Below are positions 26,315 through 34,877 of a DNA stretch of 64,000 bases, piece after piece (positions within the stretch are counted from its first letter, which is position 1; each line of letters opens with the position of its first letter). The position numbers were made by a program, and so were the translations under genes. Below the pieces are notes generated by a model. The model did not search any database. It saw only the letters and a list, made by a program, of their open reading frames with translations, and was not told the DNA's origin. This stretch comes from Lewinellaceae bacterium. GTDB taxonomy: Bacteria > Bacteroidota > Bacteroidia > Chitinophagales > Saprospiraceae. The DNA is taken from positions 1 to 64,000 of the forward strand of contig JADJSY010000034.1 in assembly GCA_016711435.1 (NCBI GenBank). The letters are read 5' to 3'.

Positions 26315-29308
26315 ATGAAAAAATTGACCCGTCTTGTACTGGGCCTCGTGCTGCTTCTCAGCCATTCCGCCCTCTTTGCCCAACAAACATTTCCCGTCGC
26401 CGCGCCATCCGATGAGCGCGCCGGGGTGCATGCTTTCACCAATGCAACCATCTATACCGATTACAAAACCCGCGTCGAAAATGCTACTTTACTGATCCGC
26501 GAGGGCAAGGTGATCGCTGCCGGCCTGAATGTAACCGTGCCGAAAGAAGCCGCTGTACACGATTGCAGCGGTAAAACGATTTATCCGGGGTTCATCGACC
26601 TCTACGCTACCGGCTATGGGCTGCCTGCTCCGCCTCCCGACGCCCGGGGCGGGTTCGGACAACCCCGGCAACCGCTGAGTTCCAAAAAAGGCCCGTATTC
26701 CTGGAACGAAGCGCTGCGCCCGGAATACAACGCCGCCGGCACGTTTTCCAATGATGCCAAAGCCGCCGAAGAATGGCGCAAAATCGGTTTCAGCGCCCTG
26801 CTCACCCACAATGCCGACGGCATTTCCCGCGGAACCGGCGCCCTGGTTGCGCTCGGGGAAGACCGCGAACACGAAATGATTCTAATGGAAAAAGCGGGCC
26901 ATTTCCTGTCTTTCCGCAAAGGCAGCAGCCCGCAGAGCTACCCGGCCTCGCTCATGGGCTGCATTGCGCTCATCCGCCAGACTTTCCTCGACGGGCAGTG
27001 GTACAAACTCGAAGGTTTTAAAGAGGAAAAAAACCTCTCGCTCGAAGCCTGGAATGCCCTGCTCGATTTGCCGCAGATATTTGAATCCACGGAAAAACTG
27101 GACGTCCTCCGCATCGCCCGCATCGGGCAGGAATTCGGCGTGAAATACATCGTCAAATCGGCCGGCGACGACTACCAGCGCCTGGCGGAGATCGTTGCCA
27201 CGGGTCAGTCGCTGATCGTGCCGCTTAATTTCCCGGAAGGTTTCGATCTGCGCGACCCCTACGACGCGCTCAACACGCCGTTGAAAGACCTGAAACACTG
27301 GGAATTTGCACCCGCCAACCCCGCGCGTTTGCAAGCCGCGGGCGTGAATTTTGCGCTCACCACCAATGGTCTGAAAGAAAAAAACAAGTTCTGGGAAAAC
27401 CTCCGAAAAGCCGTCGAATACGGCCTGAGCGAAGAAACAGCCCTGAAAGCGCTGACCTACAACCCGGCCAATTTCATCCGCAGTTACAACCAGATCGGCA
27501 GCCTCGAAGCGGGCAAAATCGCCAACTTTATCATTACCAACGACAAACTTTTTAAAGCGGAAGGTAAAATTTACCAGAACTGGGTAAAAGGCAACTTGTT
27601 TGAAATCGCGCCCGACAAAACGCTGCCGTCCACGGCAATGGGTGTGTACCAACTCCAGGTGGGCGCTGCGACTTATACCATGACCGTGAAAGGCAAAGCG
27701 GAAGCGCCGGAAACACAAATCATGCTCGCCGACAGCTCCAAAACAAAAGCGACGCTGACGTATAATAACACCGGCGCGGTGCTGCTTACATTTCAACCCG
27801 ATTCATCAAAAAAAGACCTGGTATCGCTGTCCGGGCTGATGGCTGCGAAAGAGTGGGTCGGCCAGGGCACCTTGCCGGATGGCAGTTGGGTCAGTTGGAA
27901 AGCGACTTTCCTCAAGGCCGCCGACGGCGACAAACCGACCAAACAGCCGCCTGTGGTGAAAATCGAAACCGGCGACCTGATTTTCCCTTTCACGGCATTC
28001 GGATGGAAGGAAAAACCCGTGCAACAAACGGTGCTGATTCAAAACGCCACGGTGTGGACCAGTGAAAAAGAAGGTGTTTTACAAAATACCGACGTGCTGA
28101 TTTCTAACGGAAAAATCAGTAAAATCGGCAAAAAACTGCCCGTGCAGGACAACGCCGTTGTTGTAGATGGCACCGGCAAACACGTCACCGCCGGCATCAT
28201 CGACGAGCACTCGCATATTGCCGCCACGCGCAGCATCAATGAAGGTGCGCAGGAAAGCAGCGCCGAAGTGCGCATCGCCGATGTAATCGATTCGGAAGAC
28301 ACCGACATTTACCGCCAATTGGCCGGCGGCGTCACCAGTAGCCATATTCTTCATGGCTCGGCCAATCCCATCGGCGGCCAGACGCAGTTGCTCAAACTCC
28401 GCTGGGGTTATGCGCCGGAGGACATGAAATTTCAGAACTGGCCCGGATTTATCAAATTTGCCCTCGGTGAAAATGTGAAACAGAGCAGCAGCAGCACCAG
28501 TACACGTTACCCGCAGACCCGTATGGGTGTGGAACAGGTGTACATGGATTACTTCACGCGCGCACAGGAATACGGCAAACTGAAAAAATCGGGCAAACCC
28601 TACCGCAAAGACATCGAACTGGAGGCATTGCTGGAAATCCTGGAAAGCAAACGTTTCATCACCTGCCACTCTTACGTGCAGTCCGAAATCACGATGATGA
28701 TCCGGGTGGCAGAGCAATTCGGTTTCAAACTCAACACCTTCACCCATATCCTGGAAGGTTTTAAAGTAGCCGATAAAATGGCCAAACACGGCGCAGGCGC
28801 TTCTACTTTCAGCGACTGGTGGGCCTACAAATACGAAGTGTACGAGGCCATCCCGCAAAACGCAAAAATGATGGCCGATCAGGGCGTAGTCGTTGCCATC
28901 AATTCCGACGATGCCGAAATGGCCCGCCGCCTGAATCAGGAAGCCGCCAAATCGGTCATGTATGCCGGTATGAAAGAGCAAGAAGCGTGGAACATGGTGA
29001 CCATCAATCCGGCCAAACTCCTGCGCGTCGACAAACAAACGGGCAGCCTCAAAACCGGCAAAGACGCCGATGTGGTGCTCTGGAACGAAAACCCGCTGTC
29101 GGTCTACGCCAAAGCCGAAAAAACCTGGGTGGACGGCATTCTGTTTTTCGACCGTCAGGAAGATGCAAAAATGCAGGACTGGGTGCGCATGGAACGCGCC
29201 CGCCTGATCCAGAAAATTCAGGCAGCCAAAAAAGGCGGTGAAGGCGGCGAACGGCCGAGCGCTGCCAAGCAGCATTATCACTGCGACAGTGAGGAAGACG
29301 AAGGATAG
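26315..29308 (+). CDS. Secreted double amidohydrolase-family protein
   Basis: 997 residues with signal peptide MKKLTRLVLGLVLLLSHSALFAQ. Two amidohydrolase-like halves are present. The N-terminal half (~25-430) has the composite-domain words TLLIREGKVIAAG and YPGFIDLYATG, but the usual metal-binding HxH is replaced by LYA, so this half is probably catalytically dead. The C-terminal half (~575-970) has TAGIIDEHSHIAA (HxH), CHSYVQSEI, FTHILEG and AINSDDAEM, the complete metal and acid set of imidazolonepropionase-like hydrolases. A beta-sandwich region links them (~430-570). The substrate is unknown; related exported enzymes act on peptides or cyclic amides. Ends in a basic, Gly/Glu-rich tail. 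Confidence 0.85.
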   Translation: MKKLTRLVLGLVLLLSHSALFAQQTFPVAAPSDERAGVHAFTNATIYTDYKTRVENATLLIREGKVIAAGLNVTVPKEAAVHDCSGKTIYPGFIDLYATGYGLPAPPPDARGGFGQPRQPLSSKKGPYSWNEALRPEYNAAGTFSNDAKAAEEWRKIGFSALLTHNADGISRGTGALVALGEDREHEMILMEKAGHFLSFRKGSSPQSYPASLMGCIALIRQTFLDGQWYKLEGFKEEKNLSLEAWNALLDLPQIFESTEKLDVLRIARIGQEFGVKYIVKSAGDDYQRLAEIVATGQSLIVPLNFPEGFDLRDPYDALNTPLKDLKHWEFAPANPARLQAAGVNFALTTNGLKEKNKFWENLRKAVEYGLSEETALKALTYNPANFIRSYNQIGSLEAGKIANFIITNDKLFKAEGKIYQNWVKGNLFEIAPDKTLPSTAMGVYQLQVGAATYTMTVKGKAEAPETQIMLADSSKTKATLTYNNTGAVLLTFQPDSSKKDLVSLSGLMAAKEWVGQGTLPDGSWVSWKATFLKAADGDKPTKQPPVVKIETGDLIFPFTAFGWKEKPVQQTVLIQNATVWTSEKEGVLQNTDVLISNGKISKIGKKLPVQDNAVVVDGTGKHVTAGIIDEHSHIAATRSINEGAQESSAEVRIADVIDSEDTDIYRQLAGGVTSSHILHGSANPIGGQTQLLKLRWGYAPEDMKFQNWPGFIKFALGENVKQSSSSTSTRYPQTRMGVEQVYMDYFTRAQEYGKLKKSGKPYRKDIELEALLEILESKRFITCHSYVQSEITMMIRVAEQFGFKLNTFTHILEGFKVADKMAKHGAGASTFSDWWAYKYEVYEAIPQNAKMMADQGVVVAINSDDAEMARRLNQEAAKSVMYAGMKEQEAWNMVTINPAKLLRVDKQTGSLKTGKDADVVLWNENPLSVYAKAEKTWVDGILFFDRQEDAKMQDWVRMERARLIQKIQAAKKGGEGGERPSAAKQHYHCDSEEDEG

Positions 29309-29314
29309 GGCGTT

Positions 29315-29431
29315 TAAGTAAAAGGGCAAAGGACAGCAGAAAAACAAAAAGGAAAAACAACGAGCCCACTACTTTTATTTAGTGCTTTTTCTCGACTCAT
29401 GTTTGCTTTTTGTCTTTTGCCCTTTTACTTA
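29315..29431. repeat. Inverted repeat between convergent genes (AAGGGCAAA type)
   Basis: TAAGTAAAAGGGCAAAGGAC (from 29,315) pairs with GTCTTTTGCCCTTTTACTTA (ending 29,431). A related word pair occurs at 57,681-57,740. Located between the amidohydrolase and panC stop codons. Confidence 0.75.
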
Positions 29432-29469
29432 CAAATGCTTGATTATCAGCGCTAATAACCAATAACTAC
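29430..29469 (+). repeat. GATAAC dispersed repeat, copy 2 (partial)
   Basis: TACAAATGCTTGATTATCAG then CGCTAATAACCAATAACTAC matches the core of the copies at 2.6, 32.7 and 63.0 kb. It runs up to the panC stop. Confidence 0.65.
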
Positions 29470-30321
29470 TTACATTTCTTTAAACACGCTATTATCGATT
29501 AAGCGCACCTCTCCCGCAAAAGCCGCCGTACAAGCCACGATAAAATCGCTATCATCCCAATGTTCCACGGGCAGGAGTGAAATCCCGTCCACGATGTCTA
29601 CATACTCCGGGCGCAATCCGGCCTGGCGGAGCCGTTCCATGGCTTCCGTTTGTATGGCCGAAGCAGGCCGGCGCCGCATTTCCGTCCCGGCCCAGGTAAG
29701 GGTTTGGTAAATCACCGGCGCAACGGCCCGCATGTCGGGACTGAGTCGCATGTTTCGGCTCGACATGGCCAATCCGTCGGGTTCGCGCACGGTAGGGCAC
29801 ATCACTAATTCGATAGGCATCTGCAACTGGCGGATCATATCGCGTACGATGGTCAGTTGCTGGAAATCCTTCTGCCCCATGTACAGGCTTTGCGGATGGA
29901 CAATATCGAGGAGTCGGTGCACCACCGTGGCCATACCTATAAAATGGCCTGGGCGAAATACACCTTCCATGACTTCATCCAATTGCCGGAAATCCAGGTG
30001 GATGGATACCTTTTCACCCGCCGGGTACACTTCCTCCACGGGCGGCATAAAGAGCGCGTCGCAGCCGGTATCGTGGAGCAAGGCTATGTCTTTTTCCGGG
30101 GTACGGGGATATTTTTCCAAGTCCTTCGGATCGTTGAACTGCGTCGGGTTGACAAAAATACTGGCGACACTGCTGTGCCCGTCGCGGCGCGACAGCCGAA
30201 CAAGTTCCATGTGGCCATCGTGTAAAGCGCCCATGGTAGGCGCGAAACCTATGCTGCGGCCTGCCGCGCGTTCTGCCGCTATCCAGGATTGGAGATCGGC
30301 CACTTTTTTGAAAATAAGCAT
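29470..30321 (-). CDS. panC: Pantothenate synthetase
   Basis: 283 residues, the standard length. The nucleotidyltransferase motifs are clear: GFAPTMGALHDGHMELVRLS (HxGH as HDGH near residue 36), FVNPTQFNDPKDLEKYPRT, PGHFIGMATVV, YMGQKDFQQL and AMSSRNMRLS (the KMSKS-equivalent). The enzyme joins pantoate and beta-alanine with ATP in the cytoplasm for coenzyme A synthesis. panB and panD are not in the window. Divergent from the O-antigen ligase gene. Confidence 0.97.
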   Translation of the reverse strand: MLIFKKVADLQSWIAAERAAGRSIGFAPTMGALHDGHMELVRLSRRDGHSSVASIFVNPTQFNDPKDLEKYPRTPEKDIALLHDTGCDALFMPPVEEVYPAGEKVSIHLDFRQLDEVMEGVFRPGHFIGMATVVHRLLDIVHPQSLYMGQKDFQQLTIVRDMIRQLQMPIELVMCPTVREPDGLAMSSRNMRLSPDMRAVAPVIYQTLTWAGTEMRRRPASAIQTEAMERLRQAGLRPEYVDIVDGISLLPVEHWDDSDFIVACTAAFAGEVRLIDNSVFKEM

Positions 30322-30490
30322 CGTGATTCTTAGTTGGCTTGCGCCGGCAAATGTATGCGGCTAAGTTGGGCGCGAGGCATATCGAATCAGAATTTCTTTT
30401 GAATATTGCATCTGAAAATAATTTTGCGGAAAATCTTGATTTAATACGCACATTTTCAAAAAGTTACAAACCTGTAGCCTATTGCGTTCC

Positions 30491-32413
30491 ATGCGTCAGA
30501 AAAACACTCCCAAGGCAAAATCCGCTGTTGCGCCGGTAGAAAAAGACCCGCTCGCCCATTACCGCCTCCTGCTGTGGCTGGTATTCGGCGTCAATTCCCT
30601 GGTTTTGTGGTGGTCTTGTATCGACCGTTATTTGTCCCCGCGTTTTTTGTTTTTATCGCTGAGTTTGCTGGTCGGGCTGCTGCTCATCCGGCGCGATTTG
30701 CGCGAACGGGCCGACTGGCGGCTGCATGGATTCGACCTGCTTATGCTGGGCTGGTATGCCATGAATGTGGCTTCCATTTTTTGGGCATTCAGTTGGTCGG
30801 AGGCGGTTTTTTACAGCCAGAAAGTACTGCTGCTGTTTGCGGTGTACTGGTTTGTGCGACAGATGCTGTTGCGAAGTGAAAGCACCGTGCGGCAGGTGTT
30901 GCGACAAGCCACTTACCTGCTGACCTGGGTCGTGTGCGGCATCTTGCTGGTTCAGTTGGCCGTTGCTTACGGGCGGCACGGACTGGAAAATGAAGCGCTG
31001 TACGATTATGCGTCCGCTGTTTATGGCAATAAAAGCCTGGCCGCCGATTTTTTGTTTTTCCTGCTCGTTTTCAATGTGTTGTTTCAAAAAGAATTTCCCC
31101 GAAAAATGTTCTTTTTCAGCTCCATAGGGCTGCTGACGGTACTCATTGTGGTGCTGCAAACACGCACCGTATATGGAGCGCTGGCAGCGGGCATACTGAT
31201 TTATTTTCCTGCGCGGGCATGGCTGGAACCCAATTTTCGGCCTGTTTTTTTCAAAAGAATACTGCCTGCCGGCGTACTGGCCGGCTTGCTGCTGCTGGCC
31301 CTGATTGCGCTGAAAGGACGGGGCAATTCGCTGGCAGAACGGCTGAATCCTGCCACCTACCTGGAAAGTGTTTCAGCCAATGAGCGCAGGTTTGTGTGGT
31401 ACAAAACTGACTTGCTCAACCAAGACCACTACTGGTGGGGCGTGGGCAACGGCAGTTGGAAGTTCTGGTTTCCTTCCAAAAATATCGAGGGTGGGTACCG
31501 CTTGCAGGAGCAAAATGTCATTTTCACCCGGGCGCATAACGACTACCTGGAAATCCGTTCCGAATTGGGCATGGTTGGAGCGCTTTTGTTTTGCGCCATT
31601 TTTGCAGTAGCATTCTTCACAGCCATCTGGGCGCTCCGCAAACAAAGCGGTGAAAGGCAGCGCCACGATGTGCTCGTGCTGTCGATCGGCCTGCTGGGAT
31701 ATTGCATCATTCAATACTTCGATTTTCCCCGCGAACGCATCGAAATGCAGGTGATGCTGGCGGTTTTACTGGCTTACCTGGCTTTTCATGCAAGCGCGCT
31801 GTGGGCCAAACTGCCCGGTATTCCGATCCGGCAAACAGCAGGAACCTTTATGGGTTTACTCGCTTTGGGTTTGCTGTTCAATGTGGTAGTCGGCTGGTAT
31901 CGTGTGACGGGTGAAATACATACGCTGCGGGCAATGGAAGCGCAAAGCCGGGCTGACCACCGCACGACGATCCGGGAAGCAACGGCTGCCCGCAACCTGT
32001 TTAATGAATACAATGATGTGGCCATACCGCTGCAATGGCATGAAGGCATCGCCTGGTATTACCTCGACCAGATGGATCCCTGCGTGACTTCCTTTGAAGC
32101 GGCGTACCGGCTCAATCCCTGGAGTTTCCAGATCATGCACAACTATGCTTCGGCACTGCTCAAACACGGCGATACCGACAAGGCCATCGCCCTGCTCGAA
32201 CGCGCTGTGGACATCAATCCCCGTTACGATGAAGGCAAACTCAACCTGTCGTATGCCTACATGCAACGCGAAAATTTCCCGAAAGCCCTGGAATGGCTGC
32301 AACGAATAGATACGATCCCCAACCCGCAAACAGAAGATGCCCGGCGCAAAAACCGGGAAATGATCAGTCGGCAGGAAGCGTTTTTGAAAGAGATACAGGA
32401 GCGAATGCGGTAA
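30491..32413 (+). CDS. O-antigen ligase/polymerase (Wzy_C) with C-terminal TPR repeats
   Basis: About 640 residues (the ATG at 30,491 is chosen; 30,482 is in frame). Roughly ten to twelve transmembrane helices fill residues 20-450. A periplasmic loop carries RAHNDYLEIRSELGMVG, the conserved histidine motif of WaaL/Wzy_C proteins. After the last helix, two to three tetratricopeptide-like repeats follow (YLDQMDPCVTSFEAAYRLNP, NYASALLKHGDTDKAIALLE, NLSYAYMQRENFPKALEWLQ). Such proteins ligate or polymerise lipid-linked glycans in the inner membrane; the TPR tail is common in Bacteroidota members and may bind partners. No glycan cluster surrounds it. Confidence 0.88.
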   Translation: MRQKNTPKAKSAVAPVEKDPLAHYRLLLWLVFGVNSLVLWWSCIDRYLSPRFLFLSLSLLVGLLLIRRDLRERADWRLHGFDLLMLGWYAMNVASIFWAFSWSEAVFYSQKVLLLFAVYWFVRQMLLRSESTVRQVLRQATYLLTWVVCGILLVQLAVAYGRHGLENEALYDYASAVYGNKSLAADFLFFLLVFNVLFQKEFPRKMFFFSSIGLLTVLIVVLQTRTVYGALAAGILIYFPARAWLEPNFRPVFFKRILPAGVLAGLLLLALIALKGRGNSLAERLNPATYLESVSANERRFVWYKTDLLNQDHYWWGVGNGSWKFWFPSKNIEGGYRLQEQNVIFTRAHNDYLEIRSELGMVGALLFCAIFAVAFFTAIWALRKQSGERQRHDVLVLSIGLLGYCIIQYFDFPRERIEMQVMLAVLLAYLAFHASALWAKLPGIPIRQTAGTFMGLLALGLLFNVVVGWYRVTGEIHTLRAMEAQSRADHRTTIREATAARNLFNEYNDVAIPLQWHEGIAWYYLDQMDPCVTSFEAAYRLNPWSFQIMHNYASALLKHGDTDKAIALLERAVDINPRYDEGKLNLSYAYMQRENFPKALEWLQRIDTIPNPQTEDARRKNREMISRQEAFLKEIQERMR

Positions 32414-32565
32414 TTTTCGTGTTTGGTGTATGGTGTTTCGTGTTTGGGGGTGCTTCGCCTTTGGCCCGTGTTTGGTGTATGTGTAGTTTTGGCCAAACGC
32501 ATTATATGGGATGCCAAAGGCGAAGCACCCCCAAACACGAAACACCATACACGAAACACGAAATA
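32414..32565. repeat. Long inverted repeat, ~52-bp arms, apex word GCTTCGCCTTTGGC
   Basis: Left arm 32,414-32,465 (…GTGTTTGGTGTATGGTGTTT…) and right arm 32,513-32,564 (GCCAAAGGCGAAGCACCCCC…) match with one or two mismatches. It begins directly after the ligase stop codon. A shorter copy of the GTGTTTGGTGTATGTGTAG word lies in the loop. Confidence 0.9.
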
Positions 32566-32726
32566 AAAGAACAAATCCCCACTTTCCGCCAACCTTCCTA
32601 CCTTGAGGCTGTTTCTAATTTCAGATGTTTCAATTTTCTTTGAAAACAAGTATGCCCGGTAGTTTGCCATAAATAGTTGCTGGTACGAATGTTTGACGTT
32701 TTTATTCCGTTAAGTATATCAGGCAT

Positions 32727-32806
32727 AATAGTTTAGATTAAATTCTTTGCAAATGCTTGATTATCAACACTGATAACCAATAACTCATAACGGATAGCTA
32801 CTTATC
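32727..32806 (+). repeat. GATAAC dispersed repeat, copy 3
   Basis: GTTTAGATTAAATTCTTTGC, AAATGCTTGATTATCAACAC and TGATAACCAATAACTCATAA run in order, ending about 24 bp before the polyprenyl synthase start. The best-preserved copy with the one at 62,984. Confidence 0.75.
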
Positions 32807-32829
32807 TTCCGATCTTTTGTACCTGACAC

Positions 32830-33798
32830 ATGTCCCTTGACACCATAAAACAACCTATTACCGCCGAACTGGACACTTTCGAAAAACGTTTTCGGGAGTC
32901 CATGCGGAGTAATGTCCCCTTGCTCGACAAAATAACCTGGTACATTGTACAGCGCAAGGGCAAGCAGGTGCGACCTATGCTGGTGCTGCTCAGCGCCCGC
33001 TTGTTCGGTCCCATCGGCGAGGCTACCTACACGGCAGCATCGCTCATCGAATTGCTGCATACGGCTTCTCTGGTACACGATGACGTAGTAGACGACGCCA
33101 ACGAGCGGCGCGGTTTTTTTTCCATCAATGCGCTCTGGAAAAACAAAATTGCGGTTTTAGTCGGCGATTTTCTACTCTCGCAGGGACTGATGATTTCCGT
33201 CAAAACAGGCCAGTTCAAGATGCTCGAAATTGTGAGCCGCTCGGTAAAAGAAATAGCGGAAGGTGAATTGCTGCAAATGGAAAAGGCGCGCCGCATGGAC
33301 ATTAAAGAGGAGGTATATTACGAAATCATCCGCCAAAAAACGGCTTCCCTGATCGCCGCCGCATGTAGCGCGGGCGCCATCAGCACTTCGCCCACGGATG
33401 AAACCCTTCAAAAAATGTGGCTGTTCGGTGAAAAAACCGGCATGGCTTTCCAGATCCGCGACGACTTGTTCGACTTCGGTACCGATGATGTGGGAAAACC
33501 GCTGGGCATCGATATCAAAGAGAAAAAAATGACCCTGCCGCTCATCTACGCGTTGACCCATGCAGACCGCAGTACGCGCCGGCATATCATTAATATCGTA
33601 AAAAACGAAAGCCACCACAGCGAAAAAGTGGAGGAAGTCATTCAGTTCGTGCGGCAAAGCGGTGGTATCGAATATTCGGAAAAAGTTATGTACCGCTTTC
33701 GCCAGGAAGCATTCGACCTGCTCGATACGATTCCCGACAGCCCCGCCCGCCGCGCCATGCGGGATCTGCTTATTTTCGTGACTGAACGGAAGAAGTAA
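32830..33798 (+). CDS. Polyprenyl diphosphate synthase (trans-isoprenyl type)
   Basis: 322 residues. First aspartate-rich motif in LVHDDVVDDANERRG (DDxxD) near residue 83, followed by the arginines that bind diphosphate. Second motif FQIRDDLFDFGTDD near residue 215. KGKQVRPML supplies the lysine/arginine region. Length and motifs fit long-chain (octaprenyl/solanesyl-type) synthases that make the side chain of menaquinone, the quinone used by Bacteroidota. It is an isolated gene between two inverted repeats. Confidence 0.92.
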   Translation: MSLDTIKQPITAELDTFEKRFRESMRSNVPLLDKITWYIVQRKGKQVRPMLVLLSARLFGPIGEATYTAASLIELLHTASLVHDDVVDDANERRGFFSINALWKNKIAVLVGDFLLSQGLMISVKTGQFKMLEIVSRSVKEIAEGELLQMEKARRMDIKEEVYYEIIRQKTASLIAAACSAGAISTSPTDETLQKMWLFGEKTGMAFQIRDDLFDFGTDDVGKPLGIDIKEKKMTLPLIYALTHADRSTRRHIINIVKNESHHSEKVEEVIQFVRQSGGIEYSEKVMYRFRQEAFDLLDTIPDSPARRAMRDLLIFVTERKK

Positions 33799-33800
33799 TT

Positions 33801-33988
33801 TTTTTACCACAACGGACACTAAGTGGTTTTCACAAAGGACACAAAGCGTAGCGTCGACTCATCCCGCTTGGTATTTACTGTAAACATCGCATACACAGCG
33901 GAAAGTGGCAGCAGAAAAGTGCGGTGAACCTAACTTGGCTTCTCGGTGTGCCCTTTGTGAAAACAAGCTTAGCATCCGTTGTTAAAAA
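33801..33988. repeat. Imperfect inverted repeat after polyprenyl synthase
   Basis: TTTTTACCACAACGGACACT…CACAAAGGACACAAA (33,801-33,845) is mirrored by TCGGTGTGCCCTTTGTGAAA…ATCCGTTGTTAAAAA (33,943-33,988). It accounts for most of the 332-bp gap before the YceI gene; the remainder (33,989-34,130) shows no clear element. Confidence 0.7.
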
Positions 33989-34130
33989 CTCGTACAGGGC
34001 AATTAATGACTTTTAATTTTCATAGTCAGATTTTTTGTGAAGACCGACATGTCGAAAACCTTTTTGATAAATAGATGTTATAACACTTAAATTTAAAACA
34101 TCTTATCAAACTTTCAAATTCATATTCAAC

Positions 34131-34670
34131 ATGGCAACTACTAAATGGGGCATCGATACCACCCACTCCGAAATTTCTTTCCGTGTAAAACACATGATGA
34201 TCAGCAATGTAACGGGCTGGTTCGAATCCTTTACCGCCGAAGCGGAAACAGAAAACGACGATTTCACGGCAGCAAAAATCAATTTTTCAGCCGACACCTC
34301 TTCCGTCAATACGCGCAATGAAGCCCGCGACAACCACCTGCGCAGCGGCGAATTTTTTGCCTCCGAAGAATTTCCGAAAATGTCTTTTATCGCTACCGGT
34401 TATGAAAAAAACGGCAGCGACAACACTTATAGCCTGAAAGGCGACCTTACCATCCGCGACATCACCAAACCAGTCACATTTGCGGTTGAATTTGGCGGAG
34501 TAGCCACCGACCCCTGGGGCAACCTGCGCGCGGGTTTTGAAATCAACGGCGAAATCAACCGCACCGACTTTGGACTGACCTGGAATGCCGTCACAGAAGC
34601 GGGAGGCATCGTAGTTAGCGACGCCGTGAAGATTCACTCACATGTAGAATTGATCAAGCAGGCAGCTTAA
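34131..34670 (+). CDS. YceI-family lipid-binding protein (no signal peptide)
   Basis: 179 residues forming one YceI beta-barrel: WGIDTTHSEISFRVKHMMIS at the start, VTGWFESFTAEAE, NTRNEARDNHLRSGEFFASE (the 'R..HL.s..fFd' motif), FPKMSFIATG, LTIRDITKPVTFAVEFGG, and NRTDFGLTWN near the end. The fold binds long isoprenoid lipids in a hydrophobic tunnel. No signal peptide is visible, so it may be cytoplasmic, unlike E. coli YceI. Placement after a polyprenyl synthase gene on the same strand is suggestive of an isoprenoid ligand, but a 330-bp gap with an inverted repeat separates them. Confidence 0.92.
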   Translation: MATTKWGIDTTHSEISFRVKHMMISNVTGWFESFTAEAETENDDFTAAKINFSADTSSVNTRNEARDNHLRSGEFFASEEFPKMSFIATGYEKNGSDNTYSLKGDLTIRDITKPVTFAVEFGGVATDPWGNLRAGFEINGEINRTDFGLTWNAVTEAGGIVVSDAVKIHSHVELIKQAA

Positions 34671-34728
34671 GCGTAAACATGAGTCATCCGGATTTTGCCT
34701 AAAACGACCACAAAAGGTCAAACTCGTA

Positions 34729-34828
34729 TTTATTGATGATTGCTTATTGACAATTGATGATTTTTGATGTGCGAAGATGCCCCCTTGCATCATAAATCAT
34801 CAATTGTCAATAAGCAATCATCAATAAA
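34729..34828. repeat. Inverted repeat between convergent genes (TTGATGATTG type)
   Basis: TTTATTGATGATTGCTTATT… (from 34,729) pairs with …AATAAGCAATCATCAATAAA (to 34,828); ~37-bp arms, nearly perfect. Between the YceI and GH20 stop codons. Confidence 0.85.
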
Positions 34829-34877
34829 AATTGTGCCGGCGCGTACTAAGAGTCGCTACAAAAATTCAGACTCATGT

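Noticed and set aside
28079..29347. 422-residue minus-strand frame opposite the amidohydrolase
   Set aside because: Antisense shadow; no motifs, and the plus-strand metal-site motifs are intact.
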